Shown in pieces: positions 47,373-55,186 of a stretch of DNA of 64,000 nt (positions within the stretch are counted from its first letter, which is position 1; every line of letters starts with the position of its first letter). Made by a program: the position numbers and the translations under genes. The stretch lies in contig JBAYOW010000008.1 in the NCBI GenBank assembly GCA_041678005.1, forward strand, positions 1 through 64,000. The letters are read 5' to 3'. The notes below the pieces were generated by a model that ran no database searches, was not told the DNA's origin, and was given only the letters and a program-made list of their open reading frames with translations. The stretch is from Sulfurivermis sp041678005. Its GTDB lineage: Bacteria; Pseudomonadota; Gammaproteobacteria; Thiohalomonadales; Thiohalomonadaceae.

Positions 47373-48161
47373 ATGTCTAATAATGCTGATCCGCTGGTGA
47401 TTGCTGGCAAGACTTTTCGTTCCCGTTTGTTGATCGGTACAGGCAAGTACAAGGATCTGGAAGAAACCAGGCTCGCCGCCGAGGCGGCCGGTGCCGAGAT
47501 CATTACGGTGGCTATCCGCCGTACAAATATTGGTCAAAACCCTAATGAACCAAACCTGCTCGATGCCTTGCCGCCTGATCGTTATACCTATCTTCCCAAC
47601 ACAGCCGGTTGTTACAATGTCAATGATGCGGTGCGCACCTGCCGCCTGGCGCGTGAGTTGCTTGATGGACATGATTTGGTGAAGCTGGAAGTACTGGGTG
47701 ATGAGAAAACTCTTTATCCAGATGTTGTCGCTACCTTGCAGGCCGCCGAGATACTCATTAATGATGGTTTTAAGGTCATGGTCTATACCTCGGATGATCC
47801 GATCATTGCCAGGCGGCTGGAGGAGATGGGTTGTGTGGCGGTGATGCCGTTGGCTGGGCCGATAGGCTCTGGTCTGGGTATCCAGAATCGTTACAACCTG
47901 GTCGAGATTGTACAGCAGGCAAAGGTGCCGATCCTTGTTGATGCTGGAGTGGGCACGGCCTCGGATGCGGCGATTGCTATGGAGCTCGGTTGCGATGGCG
48001 TGTTGATGAATACTGCAATAGCCGAGGCCAAAAATCCGATCCTGATGGCGCAGGCGATGAAACTTGCGGTTGAGGCTGGGCGGGCGGCATTTCGTGCTGG
48101 CCGTATCCCACGCAAGCGTTATGCCAGTGCATCTTCACCTGTCGACGGTACTTTTTTCTGA
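47373..48161 (+). CDS. thiG: thiazole synthase ThiG
   Basis: A 262-residue TIM-barrel enzyme that joins DXP, dehydroglycine and ThiS thiocarboxylate into thiazole phosphate. It shows FRSRLLIGTGKY, the Schiff-base Lys in DLVKLEVLGD (about 108), PLAGPIGSGLG and VDAGVGTASDAA phosphate-binding loops. It follows thiS; trmB starts 2 bp after its stop. Confidence 0.97.
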   Translation: MSNNADPLVIAGKTFRSRLLIGTGKYKDLEETRLAAEAAGAEIITVAIRRTNIGQNPNEPNLLDALPPDRYTYLPNTAGCYNVNDAVRTCRLARELLDGHDLVKLEVLGDEKTLYPDVVATLQAAEILINDGFKVMVYTSDDPIIARRLEEMGCVAVMPLAGPIGSGLGIQNRYNLVEIVQQAKVPILVDAGVGTASDAAIAMELGCDGVLMNTAIAEAKNPILMAQAMKLAVEAGRAAFRAGRIPRKRYASASSPVDGTFF

Positions 48162-48163
48162 AA

Positions 48164-48862
48164 GTGAACGTGTCTGCTGCTTCTCAACCACAACGCGGAA
48201 TTCGTTCTTACACCTTGCGCCAGGGACGGCTCACGCCAGCTCAGCAGCGGGCGATGGATAAATTATTGCCTCGCTTTGGCCTTGTTTGCTCCGGCGAACC
48301 ACTTGATTTTGCAGCTTCTTTTGGCCGCAAGACACCGCTGATTCTGGAGATAGGTTTTGGTAGTGGCGACTCCTTGGCGCAGATGGCTCAGGCTCATCCA
48401 GAAAATGATTACCTCGGCATCGAGGTGCATACGCCGGGTGTGGGGCATTTATTGCTGCGCATTGAAGAGCTGGGCTTGCCAAATGTCAGGGTGATGCGTG
48501 AGGATGCGGTGCAGGTGTTGCGTGATTGTATTTCCACTGATTCACTGGCTGCTGTGTATCTGTTTTTTGCCGACCTATGGCCGAAGAAGAAACATCATAA
48601 GCGGCGCATTGTGCAGACTGAATTTGTCCAGTTATTACATAGCCGGATAGTGCCAGGCGGGTATTTTCACATGGCCACTGATTGGCAGGACTATGCCCGT
48701 CATATGCTGGAGGTGATGGCAGAGGCGGAGGGGTTTCGTAATATTTCTCCCACGGGTGATTTTGTGCCACGGCCAGACTATCGACCGCTTACTCGTTTTG
48801 AGCAGCGTGGCAAACGTCTTGGGCATGGCGTATGGGATATGATCTTTCAACGAACAGATTGA
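48164..48862 (+). CDS. trmB: tRNA (guanine-N7)-methyltransferase
   Basis: A 232-residue TrmB that methylates G46 in tRNA. The SAM motif is LEIGFGSGDSLAQMA (about 65-79). Family signatures are ENDYLGIEVHTPGVG and FADLWPKKKHHKRRIVQ (about 141-157). The GTG start at 48164 sits 2 bp after thiG, and no better ATG is available. It is in the same run as thiS-thiG. Confidence 0.95.
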   Translation: MNVSAASQPQRGIRSYTLRQGRLTPAQQRAMDKLLPRFGLVCSGEPLDFAASFGRKTPLILEIGFGSGDSLAQMAQAHPENDYLGIEVHTPGVGHLLLRIEELGLPNVRVMREDAVQVLRDCISTDSLAAVYLFFADLWPKKKHHKRRIVQTEFVQLLHSRIVPGGYFHMATDWQDYARHMLEVMAEAEGFRNISPTGDFVPRPDYRPLTRFEQRGKRLGHGVWDMIFQRTD

Positions 48863-48898
48863 GACTCAGATTGAGACTAACAAGACCAGGGAGGGTCT

Positions 48899-49336
48899 AT
48901 GCGCACCAGTATTTTGCTGATTGTGTTGTTCTTGTCTGTTGTATGCCAAAGCCAGGCGGCCAGCGTGTATCGCTGGGTTGATGCTGCGGGTAATGTCCAT
49001 TTTACCGATGAGCCGCCTGATGGGGCACTGGTCGAGGAGGTGGAGATTGAAGTCGGTGTAAATACACTGCCGCCTGTGCCAGCGCCTGCCGCTGCACCGA
49101 CTACACCGACTACACCGAAAAAACCACGTTCGACCAATCAGGATTTGCTCCGCTGGCGGCAAGATGTTGATCGCCGTGTGAGGCAGGAGAAATGCGCCGA
49201 TTATCAGGAGAAACTGGAGCATCTGCGTTCACGCATGCGGGCCGGTTACAGGGCAAGTCAGTACAACAGCCTGATGGAACGTGAGGCGTCACTGAAAAGG
49301 AAGATCAGTGTCTATTGCAAACGATCTGGCAGATAA
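48899..49336 (+). CDS. DUF4124-domain secreted protein
   Basis: A 145-residue protein with a signal peptide (about 1-20), the DUF4124 start VYRWVDAAGNVHFTDEPP (about 23-40), a Pro/Ala/Thr linker (about 60-77) and a basic helical C-terminal part with two Cys. Exact role unknown; related proteins are common periplasmic proteins in proteobacteria. It lies 36 bp after trmB. Confidence 0.82.
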   Translation: MRTSILLIVLFLSVVCQSQAASVYRWVDAAGNVHFTDEPPDGALVEEVEIEVGVNTLPPVPAPAAAPTTPTTPKKPRSTNQDLLRWRQDVDRRVRQEKCADYQEKLEHLRSRMRAGYRASQYNSLMEREASLKRKISVYCKRSGR

Positions 49337-49465
49337 ATTATGTCTTGCCTCTTGACCTGATATAGATAAATAGGTAACGCTTGTCGGCCGATTGCGCCGA
49401 TGCCGTATTAGGCGCATGAAACCATCTTCAATTTGGGTTCGTCACTTAGAGGTAACCACGCGTTT

Positions 49466-50818
49466 ATGTCTTATGTTCAGGAAACGATTGCTGCCCTGAA
49501 GAAGAGTAGCCCCGCCCAGACCGAGTTCTACCAGGCTGTTGAGGAAGTGTTGAACTCATTACGACCTTTGCTCGATCGCGATCCATGTTATCGAAAGTAC
49601 AACATCATCAACCGCATCGTAGAACCGGAGCGGCAGATTATATTTCGTGTTACCTGGGTAGATGATGCCGGCAATATACAGGTCAACAAGGCCTATCGCG
49701 TACAGTACAACTCGGCCCTTGGTCCATATAAAGGCGGTATTCGTTTTCATCCCAGCGTCAACTCCAGCATCATCAAGTTTCTTGGCTTCGAGCAGATCTT
49801 TAAAAACTCTCTCACTGGCCTGGCTCTGGGTGGCGGCAAGGGCGGCTCTGACTTTGACCCCAAGGGCAAGTCAGAAAACGAGGTAATGCGCTTTTGCCAG
49901 TCTTTCATGAACGAGCTGTATCGGCATATTGGCCCGATCATCGATGTCCCCGCAGGTGATATCGGTGTAGGTGCCCGCGAGATAGGCTTTATGTATGGCC
50001 AATACAAGCGGCTGACAGGACACTACGATGGTGTACTGACCGGCAAGGGCTTGCTCTGGGGCGGCTCCTTGGCACGCAAGGAGGCCACAGGTTATGGCGC
50101 AGTCTACCTGGCTGAGAGCATGCTCAAGTCACGTGGTGAATCTCTGGAGGGCAAGATCTGTGCAGTGTCTGGTGCTGGCAACGTCGCCACTTACACCATA
50201 GACAAGCTTTATCAATTGGGTGCGCGCCCAGTCACCGTCAGTGATTCACGTGGCATGATCTACCACAAGAGCGGTATCGATTTGGCATCGCTCAGACAAG
50301 TCAAGGAAGTAGAACGTGCCTCGCTGGAGGCCTACGCTAAACTGCATTCTGATGCTGTCTATACACCAATTGAAAAATATCCTGCAGGCCGCAATGCCGT
50401 GTGGTCAGTGCCTTGTGATGCAGCCTTTCCAAGCGCAACACAAAATGAGGTCAATAAAGATGATGCTCTGGTGCTGGTAAAAAATGGCTGCAAACTGGTT
50501 GCCGAAGGCGCCAACATGCCCAGCACGCCAGGTGCTGCCGAGGTGTTCCTGGCCGCGAAGATCGCCTATGGCCCAAGCAAGGCGGCTAACGCCGGTGGCG
50601 TGGCTACCTCGCAACTGGAAATGAGCCAAAATGCCAGCATGCAAAAATGGAGTTTCGATGAGGTGGATGGCAAGCTCAGAAATATCATGGCCAATATTTA
50701 TACTGCCATGAGTGAGACGGCCATAGAGTTTGGTGAGCCTGGTAATTACGTGCTTGGTGGGAATATCGCCGGTTTTCGTAAGGTGGCCAACGCGATGATC
50801 GAGCAGGGCGCAGTCTAG
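49466..50818 (+). CDS. gdhA: NADP-type glutamate dehydrogenase
   Basis: A 450-residue GDH that interconverts 2-oxoglutarate plus ammonium and glutamate. It has GPYKGGIRFHPSVN with the substrate Lys, GGGKGGSDFDPKGKS with the catalytic Lys, VPAGDIGVGAREIG and the dinucleotide fold VSGAGNVATY (about 235-244). The length and the GxGxxA-like loop fit the hexameric NADP(H) class. ATG at 49466 with AGAGGTAA upstream is preferred over an extension from 49433. Confidence 0.96.
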   Translation: MSYVQETIAALKKSSPAQTEFYQAVEEVLNSLRPLLDRDPCYRKYNIINRIVEPERQIIFRVTWVDDAGNIQVNKAYRVQYNSALGPYKGGIRFHPSVNSSIIKFLGFEQIFKNSLTGLALGGGKGGSDFDPKGKSENEVMRFCQSFMNELYRHIGPIIDVPAGDIGVGAREIGFMYGQYKRLTGHYDGVLTGKGLLWGGSLARKEATGYGAVYLAESMLKSRGESLEGKICAVSGAGNVATYTIDKLYQLGARPVTVSDSRGMIYHKSGIDLASLRQVKEVERASLEAYAKLHSDAVYTPIEKYPAGRNAVWSVPCDAAFPSATQNEVNKDDALVLVKNGCKLVAEGANMPSTPGAAEVFLAAKIAYGPSKAANAGGVATSQLEMSQNASMQKWSFDEVDGKLRNIMANIYTAMSETAIEFGEPGNYVLGGNIAGFRKVANAMIEQGAV

Positions 50819-50827
50819 CGGATTAGC

Positions 50828-51481
50828 TTGATACTTCAGGACTTCATCTCGCTGGCGCAAACACTGCCCGGTATCGATCGGGCAGTGTACGAAGAATATG
50901 GCAAGAACCCACTGTTACCCATCATAGGCCAGGGTGCCAAGGATGCGCGACTGGCCTTTTTTGGTCGTGATCCTGGTCATGATGAAGTGCGTCATGGGTT
51001 GCCATTTATTGGCGCAGGCGGACAAAAAGTGCGCACCGCCTTGTATCAGCATCTGCACGGCAAACCCTTGCCGGATTTTGCTGCTTCAATAGATGTAGGC
51101 AAGCCATTTTACTGGGCCAACACCGTGCCCTATAAGCCGCTCGGCAACAAGGCCTGGTCAGTCAAGGTGAAAAAACAGTTTCAGCCATTGGTTGCCGATC
51201 TGTTGATACATGAGTGGCAAGGACAGAACATCATCACCTTAGGTCGTGAGGCCTTTTTCTGGTTTGCTATCCTGCAGGACAGATCGGTGAAACACCATCT
51301 GGAGGATTTTTGGGCGCGTGATGATCGCTTCAACCAGCATATTGAAGTCACACTAGCTGCCCGTGATGGTACGCAGCGCCTTTTGCGGCTGCATCCTCTA
51401 CCACATCCATCACCTCTAAATGCCGCCTGGTATAAACACTTTCCTGCGCTGCTTACAGCGCGACTGCAGCAATTATATTAA
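50828..51481 (+). CDS. uracil-DNA glycosylase superfamily protein
   Basis: A 217-residue protein with UDG-fold motifs: FFGRDPGHDEVRHGLPFIGAGG (motif 1 region, about 43-64), NTVPYKPLG, and HPSPLN near the end (motif 2). It should excise a damaged base such as uracil; the subfamily is uncertain. The TTG start at 50828 is used because no ATG is available nearby. It follows gdhA by 9 bp and may be cotranscribed. Confidence 0.8.
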   Translation: MILQDFISLAQTLPGIDRAVYEEYGKNPLLPIIGQGAKDARLAFFGRDPGHDEVRHGLPFIGAGGQKVRTALYQHLHGKPLPDFAASIDVGKPFYWANTVPYKPLGNKAWSVKVKKQFQPLVADLLIHEWQGQNIITLGREAFFWFAILQDRSVKHHLEDFWARDDRFNQHIEVTLAARDGTQRLLRLHPLPHPSPLNAAWYKHFPALLTARLQQLY

Positions 51482-51819
51482 GACTGTTGTGGCTGTCAGG
51501 CCCTACACTCCAGCAGCTAGTGCTACGGGTAGTCTTTACTCTGCCGCCACTTCTTTAATAAACAACTCCACCCTCCCGTCTTTTTCTTTTGAATTTCTGG
51601 GTTCCCGCTTGCGCGGGAATGACGTAACAGAGCCAAGCGCAAGCTCTCCCTCTCCCGCTTGCGGGAGAGGGGCTGGGGGAGAGGGTAATAACCGTCTGCG
51701 CGGGAATGACGGAACAAGTGAAACATATCCCCGTGGGAGCGGCTTCTGCCGCGATTGGCTTGCTCTGCTCGGTTTTTTAATTCTCAGGGCAATGACGTTG
51801 GAAGTTGAGAGTCACTTAG
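51482..51819. repeat. intergenic repeats upstream of MITE copy 4
   Basis: No gene. It contains a GTTCCCGCTTGCGCGGGAAT palindrome (51601-51620), a CTCTCCCTCTCCCGC-TT-GCGGGAGAGGGG hairpin (about 51645-51672) followed by a partial inverse copy, and a second GCGCGGGAATGACGGAA half-site (51698-51714). Confidence 0.65.
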
Positions 51820-51959
51820 GGAAGCGCTGAATAATCACCTACGTTGTCAGGGCGGTGTTAAAAAACGTCTCAAAATGCTCATTTACTATGTGTAAACTGC
51901 GCTTTTTCGTTGTTTTTTGCCTAGCCCTGACTGCCTCACCAACATTGTTCAGCGCTTCC
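51820..51959 (+). mobile_element. 140-bp MITE, copy 4 (4-bp TSD TTAG)
   Basis: Fourth 140-bp copy, oriented as copies 2 and 3. Ends are GGAAGCGCTGAATAAT and the inverse of GGAAGCGCTGAACAAT. TTAG is duplicated at 51816-51819 and 51960-51963. It sits 11 bp beyond the stop codon of the small gene at 51971. Confidence 0.92.
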
Positions 51960-51970
51960 TTAGGCCTTCT

Positions 51971-52162
51971 TTATCTTTCATCGTATACGGCCATGATGGC
52001 CTTAAGCTCGTGCAAGACCAGCTGGCGTTGGTGGCTATTGAGGTTGGCTGTTTGGGCGACAGTATTGCCTGCCTCCAGCGTGTTGATTGTTTTACGTGCC
52101 TGCTCACATCCGAGTTCGCAAAGGCTTTCGATACAGTGGTTGATACGGTCATGGTCATTCAT
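51971..52162 (-). CDS. small conserved-looking protein, unknown
   Basis: A 63-residue soluble helical protein: two Cys in CIESLCELGC (about 9-18), then TINTLEAGNTV and the tail HELKAIMAVYDER. It resembles small uncharacterised proteins of gamma- and betaproteobacteria with the same tail (recalled, not searched). An upstream in-frame ATG at 52198 would add 12 residues. It follows uup on the same strand. Confidence 0.6.
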   Translation of the reverse strand: MNDHDRINHCIESLCELGCEQARKTINTLEAGNTVAQTANLNSHQRQLVLHELKAIMAVYDER

Positions 52163-52219
52163 GAGGGTAGTTTCCAAAGGACGGAATATGCCAATCATAG
52201 ATCATCAGCTGCCCTACGC

Positions 52220-54118
52220 CTACTGTGCTTCCAGTTGTGCCTCAAGCTTTTCCCAGCGCGCATAGGTAGCCCCAAGCTCTGCCTCCAATACGGCCAGTCG
52301 TTCCTGTGCACTGGCTATGGTGGCTTTGTCCTGTTGGTAAAAATCGGCGGCTGCCATCGCCTGGTGTAGTGTTTTCTGCTCTTTCTCCAGCGCTTCGATC
52401 TGCTGTGGCAGGCTTTCTAGTTCACGCTGTTCCTTATAGCTTGGCTTGGCCTTGGACCCTGGCTTGTCCTGTTTGGTTTTATCCTGCTTGGTTGTGGCAG
52501 GTTTGGTAGCTACCTGCTGTTGTTTAGGCCTTTGGCGCAGCCAGTCTTCATAGCCGCCGGCATACTCTTGAACATTGCCTTTGCCGTCAAAGACCAGGGT
52601 GGAGGTGACGACATTATCAAGGAAGCTACGATCATGGCTGACCAGCAGCAGGGTGCCGTTATAGTCCATGAGCAGTGTTTCGAGCAGTTCCAGGGTTTCC
52701 ATGTCGAGGTCATTGGTGGGCTCATCCATCACCAGCACATTGGCTGGCTGGGTGAACAGCCTCGCCAGCAACAGGCGGTTGCGCTCACCACGGGAGAGAG
52801 CCTTGGCTGGCGTGCGCGCCCGCTCGGGTGAAAAGAGAAAATCCTGTAGATAGCTGATGATGTGTTTGCTTTTGCCATTGATGGTGATTTGCTCGCGGCC
52901 CTGGGCGACATTGTCCATTACCGAGGACTCTTCATCGAGGCTTGCACGGTGTTGGTCAAAGTAGGCCACTTGTAGCTGGGTCCCCAGGCGCACTGAACCG
53001 TGTTGTGGCTGTAGTTGGCCGAGTAATAGTCGCAGCAGGGTGGTCTTACCAGCACCGTTGGGGCCGATGAGGCCTATCTTGTCGCCACGCAGGATGGTGG
53101 TAGAAAAATCTTTGATGATGGGCTGATCGGCATAACTGAAGCTGAGGTTTTCTGCCTCCGCTACCAGCTTGCCGGAACGTTCAACGGTATTTAGTTGTAA
53201 TTGTGCCGTGCCTTGGCGTTCGCGCCGTGTCTGTCGTTCATTACGCATTTTTTCCAGTGCCCGTACACGGCCTTCGTTGCGTGTGCGACGTGCCTCGATG
53301 CCCTGGCGTATCCAGACCTCTTCATTCGCCAGCCTTTTATCAAAGAGGGCGTCAGCTCTGGCCTCGGTTTCCAGGGCTTCCGCCTTGCGGCTCAGGTAGC
53401 TGGCAAAATCGCCTGGCCAGGAACTAAGACGACCACGATCCAGTTCGATGATACGGGTGGCAAGGCGTTGGAGAAAACTGCGGTCATGGGTGACAAATAA
53501 CAGGCTGGATTTGTACGCCAGCAGGAAGTCTTCCAGCCAGGTGATGGCGTCGATGTCAAGGTGGTTGGTCGGCTCGTCCAGCAGCAACAGATCTGGCTGG
53601 GTGATCAATGTGCGTGCCAGCAGGACGCGGCGTTTTAGTCCACCGGAAAGCGAGGAGAATTCTGCCTCGGCAGGCAGGTCCAAGCGGGAGATAATGGTTT
53701 CCACCTCTCGATTCAATTCCCAACCACCGACCGCCTCCAGTGCATGTTGCGCCTGTTCCAGACGGCGCAGCCAGGTATCGGTGTCGTGTTGCGTCGTTTG
53801 CTGACTGAGTTGGTGATATTCGGCTAACTTGATGCCTGCTGTGCCTAGACCTGCGGCGATTACATCAAAGACCGAGGACTTGAGGTCGTGCGGCACTTCT
53901 TGTGCCAAACGCGCCACCCGCAAGCCCTGCTGGCGGATGACTTCACCGCCTTCAGCTTCGATCTCGCCTGCGATCAGTTTCATTAAGGTGGATTTGCCGC
54001 TGCCATTGCGCCCAACCAGACACAGCCGCTCGCCACGTTCTATGGTGAGGTTTATGCCATCGAGGATCGCCGGCCCACCAAAACTCAGGGTTATATCTCG
54101 TAATTCAAGGATTGACAT
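52220..54118 (-). CDS. uup: ABC-F ATPase Uup
   Basis: A 632-residue ABC-F protein. The first cassette has GRNGSGKST (about 36-44), SLSGGLKRRVLLAR and LLLDEPTNHLDID; the second has GPNGAGKTT (about 350-358), LSRGERNRLLLAR and LVMDEPTNDLDME. A Lys/Gln-rich linker (about 525-555) leads to the C-terminal coiled-coil domain (about 555-630) known from Uup to bind DNA. The signature LSRGE in the second cassette and NDLD are Uup traits. ATG at 54118 gives the usual MSILELRDITLSFGG start. Confidence 0.95.
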   Translation of the reverse strand: MSILELRDITLSFGGPAILDGINLTIERGERLCLVGRNGSGKSTLMKLIAGEIEAEGGEVIRQQGLRVARLAQEVPHDLKSSVFDVIAAGLGTAGIKLAEYHQLSQQTTQHDTDTWLRRLEQAQHALEAVGGWELNREVETIISRLDLPAEAEFSSLSGGLKRRVLLARTLITQPDLLLLDEPTNHLDIDAITWLEDFLLAYKSSLLFVTHDRSFLQRLATRIIELDRGRLSSWPGDFASYLSRKAEALETEARADALFDKRLANEEVWIRQGIEARRTRNEGRVRALEKMRNERQTRRERQGTAQLQLNTVERSGKLVAEAENLSFSYADQPIIKDFSTTILRGDKIGLIGPNGAGKTTLLRLLLGQLQPQHGSVRLGTQLQVAYFDQHRASLDEESSVMDNVAQGREQITINGKSKHIISYLQDFLFSPERARTPAKALSRGERNRLLLARLFTQPANVLVMDEPTNDLDMETLELLETLLMDYNGTLLLVSHDRSFLDNVVTSTLVFDGKGNVQEYAGGYEDWLRQRPKQQQVATKPATTKQDKTKQDKPGSKAKPSYKEQRELESLPQQIEALEKEQKTLHQAMAAADFYQQDKATIASAQERLAVLEAELGATYARWEKLEAQLEAQ

Positions 54119-54196
54119 GCAGGGTTGTTTCGCCAGGGAGAGTGAGAATGCTTTTTGCTGTAACGTACGCTGTCGTTGGTATATCAAAGACGGCAA

Positions 54197-54538
54197 GACA
54201 ACAGCGCAGGGCTATGTGTTTTGTTAGTCATACATGCTTTGCAAGCAGATTATATCAAATACATCGCATCATGGTGTGGACAGAACCTGACTTGCTTGCC
54301 GCTAAAAATTCCATTTTCAGCCCGCAAGATTATCTGTTTGTTGAGATCGAGGCCGGGTTCAAGCATGAACGAAGATAAAAAGTCCCTCTCCCCCAGCCCC
54401 TCTCTCGCGAGCGGGAGAGGGGAGAAGCTGCGCTCGGCGAAATAGATATCCTGGCTATTGATCGCGACCCAATCAATGTAGCTCTCACATTGGATGATAT
54501 CTATGAGGATGTGGATTTTTTCATTCCGTAACAGCCGG
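54197..54538. repeat. intergenic region with GCATGAACGAAGAT/CCCTCTCCC element
   Basis: Third full copy of the element at 54362-54425, with hairpin CCCCTCTCTCGC-GA-GCGGGAGAGGGG (about 54397-54422). Plus-strand reading frames on either side of it (54271-54378 and 54421-54532, both in the same phase) look protein-like but match nothing recognised. Confidence 0.55.
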
Positions 54539-55186
54539 TTATTTTTTCATTGGCACTGTGTTGCTCTCGCGCAGGTAGGCTTCTTCAATTGCACTGAGTT
54601 CAACTTCATCGTAGCCATCTATCATGGGTTTGACGTGGGCGATGAAGGAATGTCCTGTGGTCAGCATGTAGACGTGGGCGATAACGAAGGCAAGAATCGC
54701 GTAGGCACTGATAACGTGGATGGTGGCGACCCAGCCAATGGCGCCGCCTGCCGTGCCCCAGTAGCTGTAGCTCAGATAGAGCAGGCCAGACAGCCAGACA
54801 GCAGGAAAGAGAAACAGTTTAAGGCTTAGGTAGGTCAGCGCCTGCAGTGGGTTGTGTTTGCGCCAAAAGGCCTTGCGGTAGGGATGGCGTTCGCCCTTGA
54901 AGATGCCCCAGGGGTAGAAGCGTGCGGCCGCTAAAAGTCCCTTGCTGGTGGGTAGATAGTGCCGCCAGGCGCCAGTGGTTATGTGCCAGAAAATGGCCAG
55001 CAGCCACAGTTCGATCAGGGCAATGGCGCACCAGGTATGGATCGTCACGGCAGTGTCAAAGCCGATCAAACCATGGATGCCGCGCACGGCAAATCCAGTA
55101 AACAGCAGGGCAAAAATCAGCGCCATTTGCGTCCAGTGCCAGAAGCGCTCGAAGCGGCTATAGACCATGATGAGGCGCGTACTCAT
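54539..55186 (-). CDS. cytochrome b561-type membrane subunit, partner of octahaem protein
   Basis: A 215-residue protein with four to five TM helices and haem-ligand histidines at FWHW (about 15), IHTW (about 49), FWHIT (about 66) and IAHVYM (about 180), as in thiosulfate-reductase or hydrogenase cytochrome b subunits. It should move electrons between quinol and the octahaem c-protein encoded just upstream. ATG at 55186 overlaps that gene's stop and has a strong AGGAGGA RBS; a longer frame to 55354 is antisense-overlap artefact. Confidence 0.88.
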   Translation of the reverse strand: MSTRLIMVYSRFERFWHWTQMALIFALLFTGFAVRGIHGLIGFDTAVTIHTWCAIALIELWLLAIFWHITTGAWRHYLPTSKGLLAAARFYPWGIFKGERHPYRKAFWRKHNPLQALTYLSLKLFLFPAVWLSGLLYLSYSYWGTAGGAIGWVATIHVISAYAILAFVIAHVYMLTTGHSFIAHVKPMIDGYDEVELSAIEEAYLRESNTVPMKK

